From Rhizophagus irregularis (lineage: Eukaryota; Glomeromycota; Glomeromycetes; Glomerales; Glomeraceae), in the NCBI RefSeq assembly GCF_026210795.1, contig NC_089434.1, positions 1,798,001 to 1,862,000 on the forward strand: a DNA stretch of 64,000 nucleotides, given 5' to 3'. Below are positions 12,054-24,331 of the stretch, one piece after another. Both the position numbers and the translations under genes were made by a program. Each line of letters begins with the position of its first letter. Positions within the stretch are counted from its first letter, which is position 1. Under the pieces are notes generated by a model. The model had not been told where the DNA came from. It saw only the letters and a list, made by a program, of their open reading frames with translations, and made no database searches.

Positions 12054-14355
12054 TTAAAATCCATCTAAAAAAAAAATGCATATAAATAAACAACAATTAG
12101 TAATTAAAATATTATTATTTATAAAATATTAATATTAAGAAACTAACCATCAGGAATCTCAAATTCATCTTGTTCTTCCGAATGAAGGTTTGGATTATTA
12201 TGTATTTCATCATCATCTATAAAAATATAAAAAAGTACTTATTTAATTAAAATATTGCAAAATTAAAAATTTATAACAAATATTCTACTTACCAATACAA
12301 GGTCCTTTCACATGTTGTATTGTTTCTTTTTTATAATTATAATTATTTTGAATTTCTATATTTTTTAAATAAAACAAATAAAATTTTATTGAATAAATAT
12401 TGCTTAAACAAGAAATTAAGATTTAAATTTATTTTACATACCATTCTTGGAATTTATTTTTAACGTTTTAAATATTTTAGACAAACTTTTACTGCTGGCT
12501 ATAATTGAGATAAATTTGTATATTATTTCAAAAATTTTGAATATATAAATAAATTACTACCTTTAAAAATACTATTCATTTTTGATGTTTTATTAATCTT
12601 CTGATCGTTTGAATTATTAAAATCTTCAACTAAAAAACGAAAATCTGTTTAATAAATAATTCATCAAATGAAATTTTAATAAATACTTACTATTATCAGG
12701 AATACTAAAGTCATATGTTTTACTATGAAATGCTATTTCAAAATGGTTAAAAAATTATTATAATAGTTAAAAAATAGTAATAAAAAATATTAACCTTCTT
12801 GTCCTTTTATAAACATTAAATTAAAAAAGAAATTAGTAATGTCATATCTTAATCAATAAACAAAAAAATTTTATAAACAATACCTTCTATTGCATTCTTT
12901 GGTTCAGGTAAATTTTCAAATTGATGAATTTTGCTTGTAAATAATCTGCTACTACTCATATAATTTGTATTAGTTTTTGTTTCAAAATTACTTTTTGCTT
13001 TTGATTGAAATAATTCATTTGGCATATTTTGATATGATAAATGAATTTCTCCTATTTTATTCAGAAGGGATTCAATATCAAGTCTTTTTAATGGATCAGC
13101 ATCCCAACATTGTACCATTAAACTTTTATATTCTAAAGGAATATCTGACATAATTTTTGGTCTCATACCATTAATTATATCCATTGCAAGATTATAATCA
13201 TCATGCTTATAATCAATAAATGGTGAATATCCAGATGAAATTTCCCACATAAGTATTGCAACACTATAAATATCAGATTTAAAAGTATATCCTTTTCCAT
13301 TAATAACTTCTGGTGCTATATAGGGAAGATTTCCATATATACTTTTTGACGATTTATCAGCAGGTCCACAAAATCCAAGATCACTAATATACCATCTATC
13401 ATTAAATTGTGAAAATAATATATTTCCAGAGTGCAAATCTCTATGAATTGCCTTCTCATCATGAATCCAATATAGTGCATTAGTTATTTCAAAAGTAATT
13501 TTAATTCTTTCTTTCCATGTAAGTCGTTCATTATTTTGTTGTAAATATTTTCTTAAATCCATATCCATTTTCATCATTACAAGCATATAATTCCCATTTG
13601 ATGGAGTTTGTGTCATTCCATAACATCGGACAATTTCTGTACATTCATTATTCATAGTTAAATGTGATTTAGCCTGTAAATATAAAATTTTTTATTGTAA
13701 AACAAACAAATGGCTAATTTATGAATACATTTAGAATACAAACCTCTTCAAACCAACTTTGATTTGCACTTTCAACATTTTCTAATTTTTTGAGTACTAC
13801 ACCTGCTACAAAGTTTTGTGTTCCAGGTCTTTCAATTTTTTTCAATAGTTGTTTTTTAGAATCCCATTCATCATAATTTCCACCAATCCAATCTGCAGTA
13901 TAAATTTCGGAGAATCCACCTTTTGTAAGATATTTAATATTTTTTAAATTATTATATGGAATCCATTCAACTATTGTATTTGGCATAAGTGATTCCATTT
14001 GACATTTCTGTATTAAATTATCAATATTATCATTTCCAGATGTCCAATGTGAAAATTCTTCTTTTAAATAATTACGAATACAATATTCACAATATAATGT
14101 AGCTAAGCATTTTTGATTGCAATTTTCACAAATTCTTTTTGTTCCTGTATTTTGAAGAATTTTATCTCGGTCGTAAGCTTTAGTTATATGTTTTATTGCT
14201 TCATCTTTTTCATCATCTGTAAGAAGTTTATCAGCAAGAATTGTTTGTTTTTGAAATTCATGTCGTTTGTGAGTATCAGTGTGAATATTATAATTAATTA
14301 ACGAATATGCTCTTTGAACTGTTGCACTAACTAATTCATATCGAATGGTAGACAT
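12054..14355 (-). CDS. TKL-like protein kinase, copy K2
   Basis: Exons in transcript order: 13744-14355, 12884-13673, 12795-12803 (uncertain), 12691-12732, 12561-12629, 12442-12498, 12293-12355, 12148-12216 and 12054-12064; predicted about 573 residues. The first exon has the paired-cysteine cluster and glycine loop (TKGGFSEIYTADW). The second has HRDLHSGN, DLG and APE. After the kinase domain every intron is phase 1 and each internal tail exon is a multiple of three, ending with a D/E-rich stretch (EDEFEIPD type) and DGF-stop. Relative to K1 and K4 it has extra residues (RPGTQNFVAG) before VVLKK. The 9-nt exon uses an AAAAG acceptor because the TATAG site of K1 and K3 is mutated here. Confidence 0.88.
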
Positions 14356-14526
14356 AATGCAATTTAATTAAAAAAGTTTAAAAAGAAAATTTTTATTGGT
14401 ATTAAAAAAAAAAAATAAGTAAATGAACTGGGAAAGGAATTTTTGACGTGTTTATTTTATTTATTTATTTTTATTTTATTACTAAAAGAGTAGTACTCCC
14501 AAAACTATTACAAAATAAGAGTAAAA

Positions 14527-14542
14527 CATCATTTACATGATG
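14527..14542 (-). other. Small hairpin in retroelement 3' UTR
   Basis: CATCAT-TTAC-ATGATG forms a perfect 6-bp stem with a 4-nt loop, about 75 bp from the element's 3' end on the transcribed strand. In many LINEs a 3' stem-loop is what the reverse transcriptase recognises; that role is inferred here. Confidence 0.45.
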
Positions 14543-14896
14543 GTACAAATAGGCTAGTATAGAATTTTGGAAATTAATCCCCTACGGGACCCCACCCTTC
14601 GAACAATACTATTCAAACTACTAGAACTACGCTAATACTTCGAATGGGGAAAAGAAAAAAATAAAACCTAAAGACCCATCCGTAACGAGAGAACCTAAAA
14701 CAATTCAAACTAAAAAATAAGAATCCGTATTTTTCTTTCGACCAAGGTCGCCACTTGTAAATACTGTAAGAAGTGGAATGTTTCACTCTATTTTAAGTTG
14801 TTTTTTGTTAAAATATATATATATAAAAAAAATTAGATGAAATAAAATGTAGATTAAACTACTTGATAAAGGTATTTAACTCCTCATGTATCAAAA

Positions 14897-16786
14897 TTAC
14901 ATATGAATAAAAAATTTTTCTGAATTAGTTGACGGTCCAGCTACTGTGGAGTTGTCTAATGTATCAGTAGAAGGACGAGGACGTTTGTTAGGATGTGATA
15001 AATTGTTGGAAATTGTATTAGTAAATCGAGTTGAATCGTGTTTGTTGGGTCGATGTTCTAAAATTTTTGTATCATCTGATAAGTCGTCTTGACGAGTAAG
15101 AGAATTGAATGTAAATTGTTTCAAAAATTTAGATAAATTTTTGTTAAGATTACGCTGTTTTCTTTCATTATTGATATGATCGGGGTGATTCTTGTCTTTA
15201 ATATGACGGCGTATATATTCATCATAGCAATTTGTTACAGTTGTAAGTATCATTGGACCTCGTAAACGTGATCCTAAATGTTTGCGACTTGTACCATAAT
15301 AAGCGGCCCTTGCATTATTATTTTGTTCACGTAAATTCCATTCGGCTAGAGCTTCAGCCTGGAGTTGGCGATCCTGTTCATCGAAACGTTGTTGTCTTCT
15401 GATTCTCTTTTCTAAATTGTACATATAAGTGAACCACTGTCTAGATCCAGGTGGAATATAAGTATCACCTTCTTCAGTCAAAATGTAAATAGGTTCTTTT
15501 GGGATAATATCTCGGTATTTTAACGGGATAAACATGTTAGGAATAGGATTATATTCTTCAACCCAAGGAATCAAATTATCGAATGATAGTAAAGTAGAAG
15601 AAATGTGAATACGAGCCCCAAGATGATTCACATTCGCCTTGATTGTAGTAGCGTGTTGGGAATTGTTTATATAAAAAGGTATAAAAAATTGGTAGTTGTC
15701 AGCATTCGGAGCGATGTTGTCCTTTTTGTATAATAAATGTTTGATTGGTTTGTTGATATACTGTGATTTAACGAATAGGAATCGGTATTTTCTTCCCATA
15801 GCCAAATAATCTGAGTGTTGAGCGGTACGTCCAGGAGGTAATTTCATCTTATTGAATATGCGACGACAAGCGCGATTAAAACGAATTTCTTGTTTTTTCC
15901 GTGTACGAAGATTAGGACTTGGAATCTTTTCAAAGTTGGATAGTCTTTTTCTGTACATGTGTTTGTTGTGAAATTTCAGGACCGATACATTGTCCTGAGC
16001 ATGGTAAGAAGAAATAAAGGATATACCCATTCTTTTAGAGAAAATATGTTTTGGTCGTCCAGCTAACCATCTAAAATACAACAGGTTAGCATGTGAAGTT
16101 TTACTATTAGTAAAATCAGGCGTGATATCTTTATCATTGTGTTCAGGTTTGGGTTTAATATTATGAAAAATCTGTTCTTTAAAAAATTGTGGTTGGTGAT
16201 TGACGCAAGCACGTCTATCACGTGACATAATAAAAGGAGCAGGAATTCTACATTTGCCTAACATAGGGAAGGTGTCGGGAGTTGATTGATTATGAGAACA
16301 GGGTATAAAAATTCCAAAATAAAATCTATATTTTTTGTAACTAAAATTAAAAAAAGTTCGAGTGTGAATATTTCTGGACGTTACCAACGAACCACGTGAT
16401 TCTATAATATTGATTCGGTCCAATAATCTATTACGAATCATATTGAAATATTTTTGTTGAATACGTCGGGGTATAACTCTTTGTGAAGAAAAAAAGTGTG
16501 TGAGCATAACACTAATTTGGTATTTGTTATTTGGAAATGAACTCGTGTTTTTATAATTAATAGGTTTTGTGTTCATCTGATAATCATTTGTGTGTATTGT
16601 TAATTGAATATTATTGGTGTTCGAATTATGATCAGCAAGCTCAAAAAAGAAACTTCTTGATCAACGTATTTCATATATCTTGTTGTAACCTGATCGATTT
16701 GGTTTGGTCACATGGAATTTTTTCAGGGATACCTGCAAAGGAGTTTTCGAAAAATTTTTTTCCAAAGAAAAATTTTTGGAAGACAT
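14897..16786 (-). pseudogene. Retroelement ORF, basic protein of unknown family, one in-frame TGA
   Basis: An open frame from the ATG at 16576 gives 559 residues. The same frame continues upstream through a single TGA (16661-16663) to another ATG at 16786, so the original product was probably about 629 residues, starting MSSKNFSLEKNF. It is basic overall, rich in Asn, Arg, Lys and Tyr, with a charged segment (EKRIRRQQRFDEQDRQ) at about 385-400 of the 559-residue form and a serine/threonine/proline-rich end (GPSTNSEKFF). I see no RT, endonuclease or zinc knuckle motif. By position it is most likely a LINE ORF1, but the family is not recognised. Confidence 0.6.
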
Positions 16787-17187
16787 TTTAAGGGATATAT
16801 AATAATAAAAGATAGTAAAAATTTTATATTTTGAATATTAAAATATAAAGGTTCAAGTATATAATGTAGCAACAGTAAAAAATAAAAAAAACTCTTATAT
16901 AACTACTGGGGTGTATATTACGTAAAGGGGGTATATATGACGTTGTTTCTTGACTGTATAATTCTATTAAAAGTAAAACTTTTACCATATGTATATACTA
17001 AAAGATATGGAGTGACTTGTGTATATTCGCGAGTTGTTGTAAGTTAAAAGAAAATGTAATAGCTAGCGAAAATAAAATAAAAAAAACGTCTAGTTCGTAA
17101 TAATAAAAGTAATTCTACTGCGCCATTTTAACAAAAATTGGGTAGAGCGGAAAGAGTTTTTTTTTTCCTCACCAATTTTTGACGTGT

Positions 17188-18330
17188 ATTTATAAATTCG
17201 AATTTTTAGTATGATCAGAATAATGTCATGTGACAATTACACAATAGATAAACAAAATAAACTATTTTTAGATATGCTTGTTGATCATCCCTATAAATAA
17301 ATATTTTTTTTTAAAAAAAAAACTAAAAATAGAAGATAGCGTGAATCTAAAGTACGGATTGTGATGAAAAATTTAAAAATAACATTGACAGTAGTAGTGA
17401 TTATTGCATTAGTGATACATTAATTTTTTTTTTATACATGGAAAATTTCCTGTAAAAAAAAGCTTTAAAATTAGTAAATAAAATAAAAATAAATTATATT
17501 AATAAAGCAGAATGAATAGACTCGTATTATTTGAGATGATAATATTTCTACAATTCTATGAGTTAAGAAAAGTATCAAACAAATAAATTAAGAATCTTAT
17601 ACTGACCTTTTTGAGTAAATCAAGTCTTATTGTAAAATATACTAACATTATAACATTAAACTCAATTTCTTATAAGCCTGATTTCTATAAACAACCTAGC
17701 TTGTTTTAAACCTAAACTATATTGAACTTATTAATAAATTGTATTTTTTAAATTGCAATTTTTTTTTAATTCATACATAATTACTACTAGGAAACAGGAA
17801 CTGTTGGAGTATCCGAAGCATTATAATCATAATCAATTACTCATCGTAAAAAATTGAAATTGTCTACACAAAAATATGTATTGCTAAAGTTAAAGATAAT
17901 TTATTATTATAATTCATAATTCGTTACAAAAATTAATGTATAACATTTATATTTTGTTTCTACACAAGCGTACGCCTGATTTTAAAATCTCATTGGCCAT
18001 AATTTATTGTTTATTTTTGTTACTATGTTATTACATTAGTTATTATTGTTTCTATATAATAGTTTCATAAAATTTTATTGACCATACATATGGCGTGACG
18101 GACAGACATTGCATGCTTTTTTGAGTGGAATAGAAAGTCCTTTGCTAACGCTTTGGACAATAAACTCAGAAACAGGAAATAATATAGTACAACAGCATAA
18201 TAAGCAAATTCATATGATTACATTTCATTATAATGATTTAATAATTGTTCATTAACTCGCGTTTATTTTTTGCATGCCAGGCATCCTACGATTTCTGTAA
18301 AATTAAATTTAAACGCTTATAATATACCAA
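17188..18330. repeat. Kinase-upstream module, copy 2
   Basis: Continuation of the K2 upstream region, separated from K2 by the retroelement. It matches 1655-2930 closely, including AGACATTGCATG (about 18105) and the disrupted small ORF at 17364. No gene is visible. After 18330 the sequence becomes the 3' flank of K3. Confidence 0.75.
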
Positions 18331-18692
18331 ACTCAGTTGATTATATTTTTACTCCAAATCAAATTTCTGTTATCGTACTATAGTAGCCTATTTTCAAGAT
18401 TAATGATAAAATCATGTGATAAAATTAAAGAGCAATCTTCCATAAAATTTCATATTTTTAAAAATATCAATTGACATTTCCTATATGTTTACATTAAAAG
18501 TTTCAATTATTAATTTTTTTTTTTCTCTTTTTAATTTAACAAGTAAAAATATTGATTTTAAATTTATTAATAAGTCATAATATATATATATAAATTATTT
18601 AAATTACAAACTAAGGAATGTATAAAATATTTTGCTTCTCTAGCCTTAGTGTTTAAATAATTCAAAATAAAATATTCTTTATAATTATAATT

Positions 18693-20978
18693 TTAAAATC
18701 CATCTAAAAAAAATGCATATAAATAAACAACAATTAGTAATTAAAATATTATTATTTATACAAATATTAAGAAACTAACCATCAGGAATCTCAAATTCAT
18801 CTTGTTCTTCCGAATGAAGGTTTGGATTATTATGTATTTCATCATCGTCTATAAAAATATAAAAAAAGTACTTATTTAATTAAAATATTGCAAATTAAAA
18901 ATTTATAACAAATATTCTACTTACCAATAGCTGGTCCTTTCACTTGTTGTATTGTTTCTTTTTTATAATTATTTTGAATTTCTACATTTTTTAAATAAAA
19001 CAAATAAATTTTATTAAATAAATATTGAAATTAAAATTTGGAATCATTTTGCTTACCATCGTTTGAATTTATTTGTAGCTTATTAAATACTTCAAATAAC
19101 CCTTTACTATCATCATCTAAAATTGAAATAAATTTGCATTATTATTATCTAAAAAAAATTTTATATAAACAAATTACCTTTAAAAATACTATTCATTTTT
19201 GATGTTTTATTAATCTTTTGATCGTTTGAATTATTAAAATCTTCGACTAAAAAACGAAAATTTGGTTAATAAATATTTCATCAAATGAAATTTTAATAAA
19301 TACTTACTATTATCAGGAATATTAAAGTCATATGTTTTACTATGAAATGCTATTTAAAATGGTTAAAAAATTATTATAATAGTTAATAATGAAAATAGCA
19401 ATAAAAAATATTAACCTTCTTGTCCTTCTATAAACATTTAAATTAAAAAAAGAAATTAGTAATAATTTCATATCTTAATCAATAAAAAAAAAATCTTATA
19501 AGCAATACCTTCTGTTGCATTCTTTGGTTCAGGTAAATTTTCAAATTGATGAATTTTGCTTGTAAATAATCTGATGCTTGTATAATTTGTGCTAGTTTTT
19601 ATTTCAAAATTATTCACTGCTTTTGACTGGAAAAATTCATTTGGCATATTTTGATATGATAGATGAATTTCTCTTATTTTTTCCTGAAGAGATTCAATAT
19701 CAGGTCTTTTTAATGGATCAGAATCCCAACATTGTACCATTAAATTTTTATATTCTAAAGGAATATGTGACATAATTTCTGGTCTCATACCATTAATTAT
19801 ATCCATTGCAAGATTATAATCATCATGCTTATAATTAATAAATGGTGGTTGTCCAGATGAAATTTCCCACATAAGTATTGCAACACTATAAATATCAGAT
19901 TTAAAAGTACATCCTTTTCCATTAATAACTTCTGGTGCTATATAGGGAAGATTTCCATATATACATTTTGATGATTTATCAGCAGGTCCACAAAATCCAA
20001 GATCACTAATAAACCATCTATCATTAAATTGTGAATATAATATATTTCCAGAGTGCAAATCTCTATGAATTGCCTTCTCTTCATGAATAAAATATAGTGC
20101 ATTAGTAATTTCAAAAGTAATTTTAATTCTTTCTTTCCATGTAAGTCGTTCATCATTTTGTTGTAAATATTTTCTTAAATCCATATCCATTTTCAACATT
20201 ACAAGCAAGTAATTTCCACTTGATATATCTTGTGTTAAACCATAACATCGGACAATTTCTGACCATTTATTATTTATAGTTAAATGTGATTTAGCCTGTA
20301 AATATAAAAACTTTTATTGTAAAACAAAAATTGGCTAATTTTATAAATACAATTTAGAATATATACCTCTTCAAACCAACTTTGATTTGCACTTTCAACA
20401 TTTTCTAATTTTTTGAGTACTACCCTTATTATTAGGTTTTGTATTCCAGGTCTTTTAACTCTTTTTAATTGTTGATTTTTAGAATCCCATTCATCATAAT
20501 ATCCATCGATCCAACCTGCAGTATAAATTTCGGAAAATCCACCTTTTGTAAGATATTTAATATTTTTTAAATTATTATATGGAATCCATTCAACTATAGT
20601 ATTTGGCATAATTGATTCTATTTGACATTTCTGTATTAAATTATCAATATCATCATTTCCAGATGTCCAATGTGAAAATTTTCCTTTTAAATAATTTCGA
20701 ATACAATATTCACAATATAATGTAGCTAAACATTCTTGATTGCAATTTTCACAAATTCTTTTTGTTCCCGTATTTTCAAGAATTTTATTTCGGTCGTAAG
20801 CTTTAGTTATATCTTTTATTGCTTCAGTTTTTTCATCATCTGTAAGAAGTTTATCAGCAAGAATTGTTTGTTTTTTAAATTCATGTCGTTTGTGAATATC
20901 AGTGTGAATATTATAATCAATTAACGAATATGCTCTATGAGTTGTTGCATTAACTAATTCATATCGAATGGTAGACAT
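18693..20978 (-). CDS. TKL-like protein kinase, copy K3
   Basis: Exons: 20367-20978, 19509-20295, 19416-19427 (12 nt), 19308-19349 (42), 19178-19246 (69), 19057-19116 (60), 18925-18981 (57), 18780-18848 (69) and 18693-18703; about 572 residues. All junctions are GT-AG and in frame, and every intron after the second exon is phase 1. Domain order is as in K1 and K2: cysteine cluster, TKGGFSEIY glycine loop, HRDLHSGN, DLG, APE. It has RPGIQNLIIR before VVLKK, the same insertion as K2, making K2 and K3 the closest pair. The tail exon at 19057-19116 is 60 nt where K2 and K4 have 57. Substrates are unknown. Confidence 0.92.
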
Positions 20979-21620
20979 AATGCAATTTAATTACAAACTT
21001 TAAAAAGAAAAATTTTTTTATTAGTATATAAAAAAAATAAGTATATGAACTGGAAAGGAATTTTTGACAACGAAATTTAAGTTTCAAAAAATTCCTGAAT
21101 AGTGTAACTATAAATTCGAATTTTTAGTATGATCAGAATAATGTCATGTGACAATTACACAATTAAAGTTCAAAGAACGAAATAAACTATTTTTAGATAT
21201 GCTTGTTGATCATCCCTATAAATAATTATTTTTTTTTTAAAAAAAAACTAAAAATAGAAGATAACGTGAATACTAAAGTAGGAAGTTACCGGATTGTGAT
21301 GAAAAATTTAAAAATAACATTGACAGTAGTAGTGATTATTGCATTAGTGATTATACATGGAAAAATTTCTTGTAAAAAAGTTCTAAAATTAGTAAATAAA
21401 ATAAAAATAAATTATATTATATGAAGCAGAATAAATGAATACTTTCATAATAATTGCATAATAAAACTTTCATATGTTTACGTTTCATTAATAATGATTT
21501 ATTAATAATTGTTTATTAACTCACTAATAGATTACTTCGTTTATTTTTGCATGCCGGACTCCGTAAAATTAAATTTAAACGTTTGTCAGCAACTGTTTGA
21601 CCAATCCAATTTACTTTCAA
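20979..21620. repeat. Kinase-upstream module, copy 3
   Basis: Matches the K1 upstream module from the start codon to about 2030, then jumps to sequence like 2790-2960, so an internal part has been deleted. It holds the only uninterrupted copy of the small ORF at 21299. Confidence 0.7.
21299..21424 (+). CDS. Possible 41-residue secreted basic peptide
   Basis: ATG at 21299 opens MKNLKITLTVVVIIALVIIHG, a lysine-preceded hydrophobic stretch like a signal peptide or membrane anchor, followed by ISCKK and a lysine-rich end. The frame is in line with a longer AT-rich opening from 21203, and low-complexity sequence can give such ORFs by chance. The equivalents at 1849 and 17364 share the first 11 or more residues and then diverge or stop. 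It lies divergently from the K3 start. Weak call. Confidence 0.22.
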   Translation: MKNLKITLTVVVIIALVIIHGKISCKKVLKLVNKIKINYII

Positions 21621-24331
21621 AATATTTATTTATAAAATAAAAATTAATAATTTTAACTTTATTTACGAAATATTTTAATAACTTTACAATGTAATAAGTA
21701 TTTTTATATATATTAAATTATCAATATTTTTAAAATACTTTTTACTTTTTAATTGAAACCAGGTAAATAGTATAGCTATTTGCTTGGAATTAGTTTTTTT
21801 CGAAAATAAATGGTTCCTGTACAGTAAATAACATAAATTTAATTTTCGCAAAATTTGATCACAAAATAATAATTATATTGGGTAAAAAAATTCATTTTAA
21901 CCCAGATTTGAAAATAACAAAAATAGTGAAAAAATAATACTTTTTATATTCAGTAAGTTATGAAATGATCTGTTATACTTATAGTCGGTTAAAAAATTTG
22001 ATCGCTTCTTATAAAATATGTAAAGAATATAACGTATACAAGAAATATTATATTAATTATAAAAATAATATTATGCGCATCGTACGTATCTTATTTGAAT
22101 GAGATAAAGTCTAATATTTTACATAAAATAGTATTTATATAAAAATTATCAATCGTAAAAAAGATTTTATTTCGATTAAATTAAAAATCATATAAACCAT
22201 TTTTTATATTATTTTTCCACAGATACACGTTGTTTTATAATGTGATCTAGACTAATTTTATTTGGTAAATTTCTGTTGTTATAATTATTGTAAAATTATT
22301 ATTTCAAACACGTAATATTAAGTTCCTTTCCACAACATTACTCATATTATACCCAACTTTACACAAGAAATTAATACTAATATGTTTATTAACTCAAATG
22401 GTAGTATTATTAGAGGTTTATGCTGATCAACGTAACTAAATTGTATGTATTTTATATGTCTTATAATAATCTTGGTGTTATAAGTCATCATTTTATGTTT
22501 CTCGTCATGTGATTTATTTATGTATGAGTTCAAAATTTTTAATATTACCAACTATATTATTAATTACATTGTCTATTTTAATTTTTTTTTATAATTTTTT
22601 TGGTAAGGGATAAATTAGAAGAGGTTGTCATGATACCATTTAAAATTATATATGGATATTCAATTATGAGAGAATAACTAAAGGTCAAATTATTTGCTGA
22701 TTCGGAAGTTAAAAAAGAAAAATCAAAGATTATTCAAGTGTGTGGTGAATACATGAATGAACTACGATCTAAAATATGTAATTGAGTTTGAAGAGTCAAG
22801 GGTTAGGTTGATCCTTTCTAAAACTTCATTCCATATCTGCCACTCCGTACTTATGTTTTTCGAGCATTCCCATATGTGATTCCATGATTCAACATCTATA
22901 TGACACCTTGCGCATTTATTAGATTTAATCCAAATACTCTTCTTTTATATAAAAAATCATAACTCGGCAGTGTTTGAAAGAAAATTTAATTCTAAAAGCT
23001 CGTATTTTTGTATCTAAATCGTTCGTTATATATTTATCACTTGAGATTCCATTTTTAATTAGTTTAAATGTAAACGTCCATCAAGATATTCTTCATATAA
23101 CTCTACTTCCATTTGAATCTTATAATCTTCATCCCTTATATTTAGATGACGTTAAAAAAAAACACCTGTAATTTTTTCTTTTCTAATTTCTATCAATTGC
23201 TTCAAAAATTTTAATAGCGTGTAATTTTTATGATTAATTTCTTTTTTAGAGCTAGATTCTTCAAAAAATTCATTATAAATGAAATGAATTTTATGATTAA
23301 TTACTATATTCACTGTATTATTATCCAGAATAATAATTAAACTAAAAATCAACGCCATTATTACTCTTTCATATAATTATCGCTTTTAAACTTTTAAGCC
23401 ATACAAAATATTTTCCCATTATTAGTTAAAAACTTAATCTCGTTGTAAAAGAAAGACTTAAGACAATTATCCGAAGAAGCCTCCCTTCTAACTAAATTAG
23501 CCACAAATTATTAAGAAATCTGAAATTATACTTTGATTCTCTAGAAGCTTGTTTAAATTTTCCCAAAATATTCATACGGTTTTATTTTACTCGTATTTCC
23601 ATCTTTAACCTTTTCTTTTCTCACCTTAATATTTCTTGATGACCGATCTAATGGTAAATAAATTAAACAATCATGATGTCATGTAACGTCATTTTCTTAC
23701 ATGTTAACTTGTATTTTTTCCGCTGTTTATTATATTATCTATAAATGTCTCGCACCTCAAAATTTATTCCGTACAAGTTTTATCTTAAAAAATTTTTAAG
23801 AAAAAACGTGGTTAAAGCAGTGTATACAATTATTATCATTTTAAAAATCAAAAAAAAAACTTATTTAACAAACATTTATTTTTTTTATTGTGATACTTAA
23901 ATATATTGTGATTTATAATTAACAACATATATTTGTAATTTTCAAATTATTATAATTATAAATAAATAAAACACGAAGTGTAACTTTGACATTATACTTT
24001 AGATTTATAAAATATTTTTTTCTTTGAAAAAATACGCACAACTAATGTAAAAAAAAAATAAAGTAAGGGCTCGTTTGATCGGCATTATTCATGTGACAAA
24101 AAATTAATAATAATAAGGGATCATTTTTTGTTTTTACAAGCATCTCTCTCTTCTCTCTGTTCTCTCTGCAATATGTAATTTCATTATTTGAGATATAAAA
24201 TTAATAAAAATAGCTATAAATTCTTCCTATTACATACCTTCCAATACTAATAGTTCAAGTCATTCAAGCAATCTCAATAGAAAATCAATTAACATCAGGG
24301 AATCAGGAAATAAATTCTCAATAAACCCAAT
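21621..24331. other. Long AT-rich intergenic stretch
   Basis: Apart from the LINE relic at 22780-22942, I see no gene. Short open frames at 22342-22551 and 22974-23358 are AT-rich and motif-free. A segment beginning AGGGCTCGTTTGATCGGC (about 24066) resembles a transposon end but no partner end was found. Confidence 0.45.
22780..22942 (-). pseudogene. LINE reverse-transcriptase C-terminal relic
   Basis: The minus strand reads NKCARCHIDVESWNHIWEC, a C-x2-C-(10-12)-H-x4-C cysteine/histidine arrangement found at the C terminus of many non-LTR reverse transcriptases, then KNISTEWQIWNEVLERIN. The surrounding sequence is out of frame. A small degenerate fragment. Confidence 0.6.

Larger units (their letters stand above)
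14452..17173 (-). mobile_element. LINE-like retroelement without reverse transcriptase
   Basis: The 14-bp sequence AATTTTTGACGTGT occurs at 14438-14451 and 17174-17187, exactly flanking 2722 bp absent from the equivalent site upstream of K1 and K3; it is a target duplication. On the minus strand the element ends in an A-rich tail (14452-14490, TAAAATAAA-type units), as expected for target-primed reverse transcription. A short untranslated region (14491-14896) contains a hairpin. One ORF fills most of the rest. No reverse transcriptase or endonuclease is encoded, so it is either an ORF1-only deletion derivative or a non-autonomous passenger of a LINE. Confidence 0.8.

Noticed and set aside
24066-24200. 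Transposon-like terminus AGGGCTCGTTTGATCGGC
   Set aside because: I could not find a matching inverted end or a target duplication nearby, so no element can be bounded.
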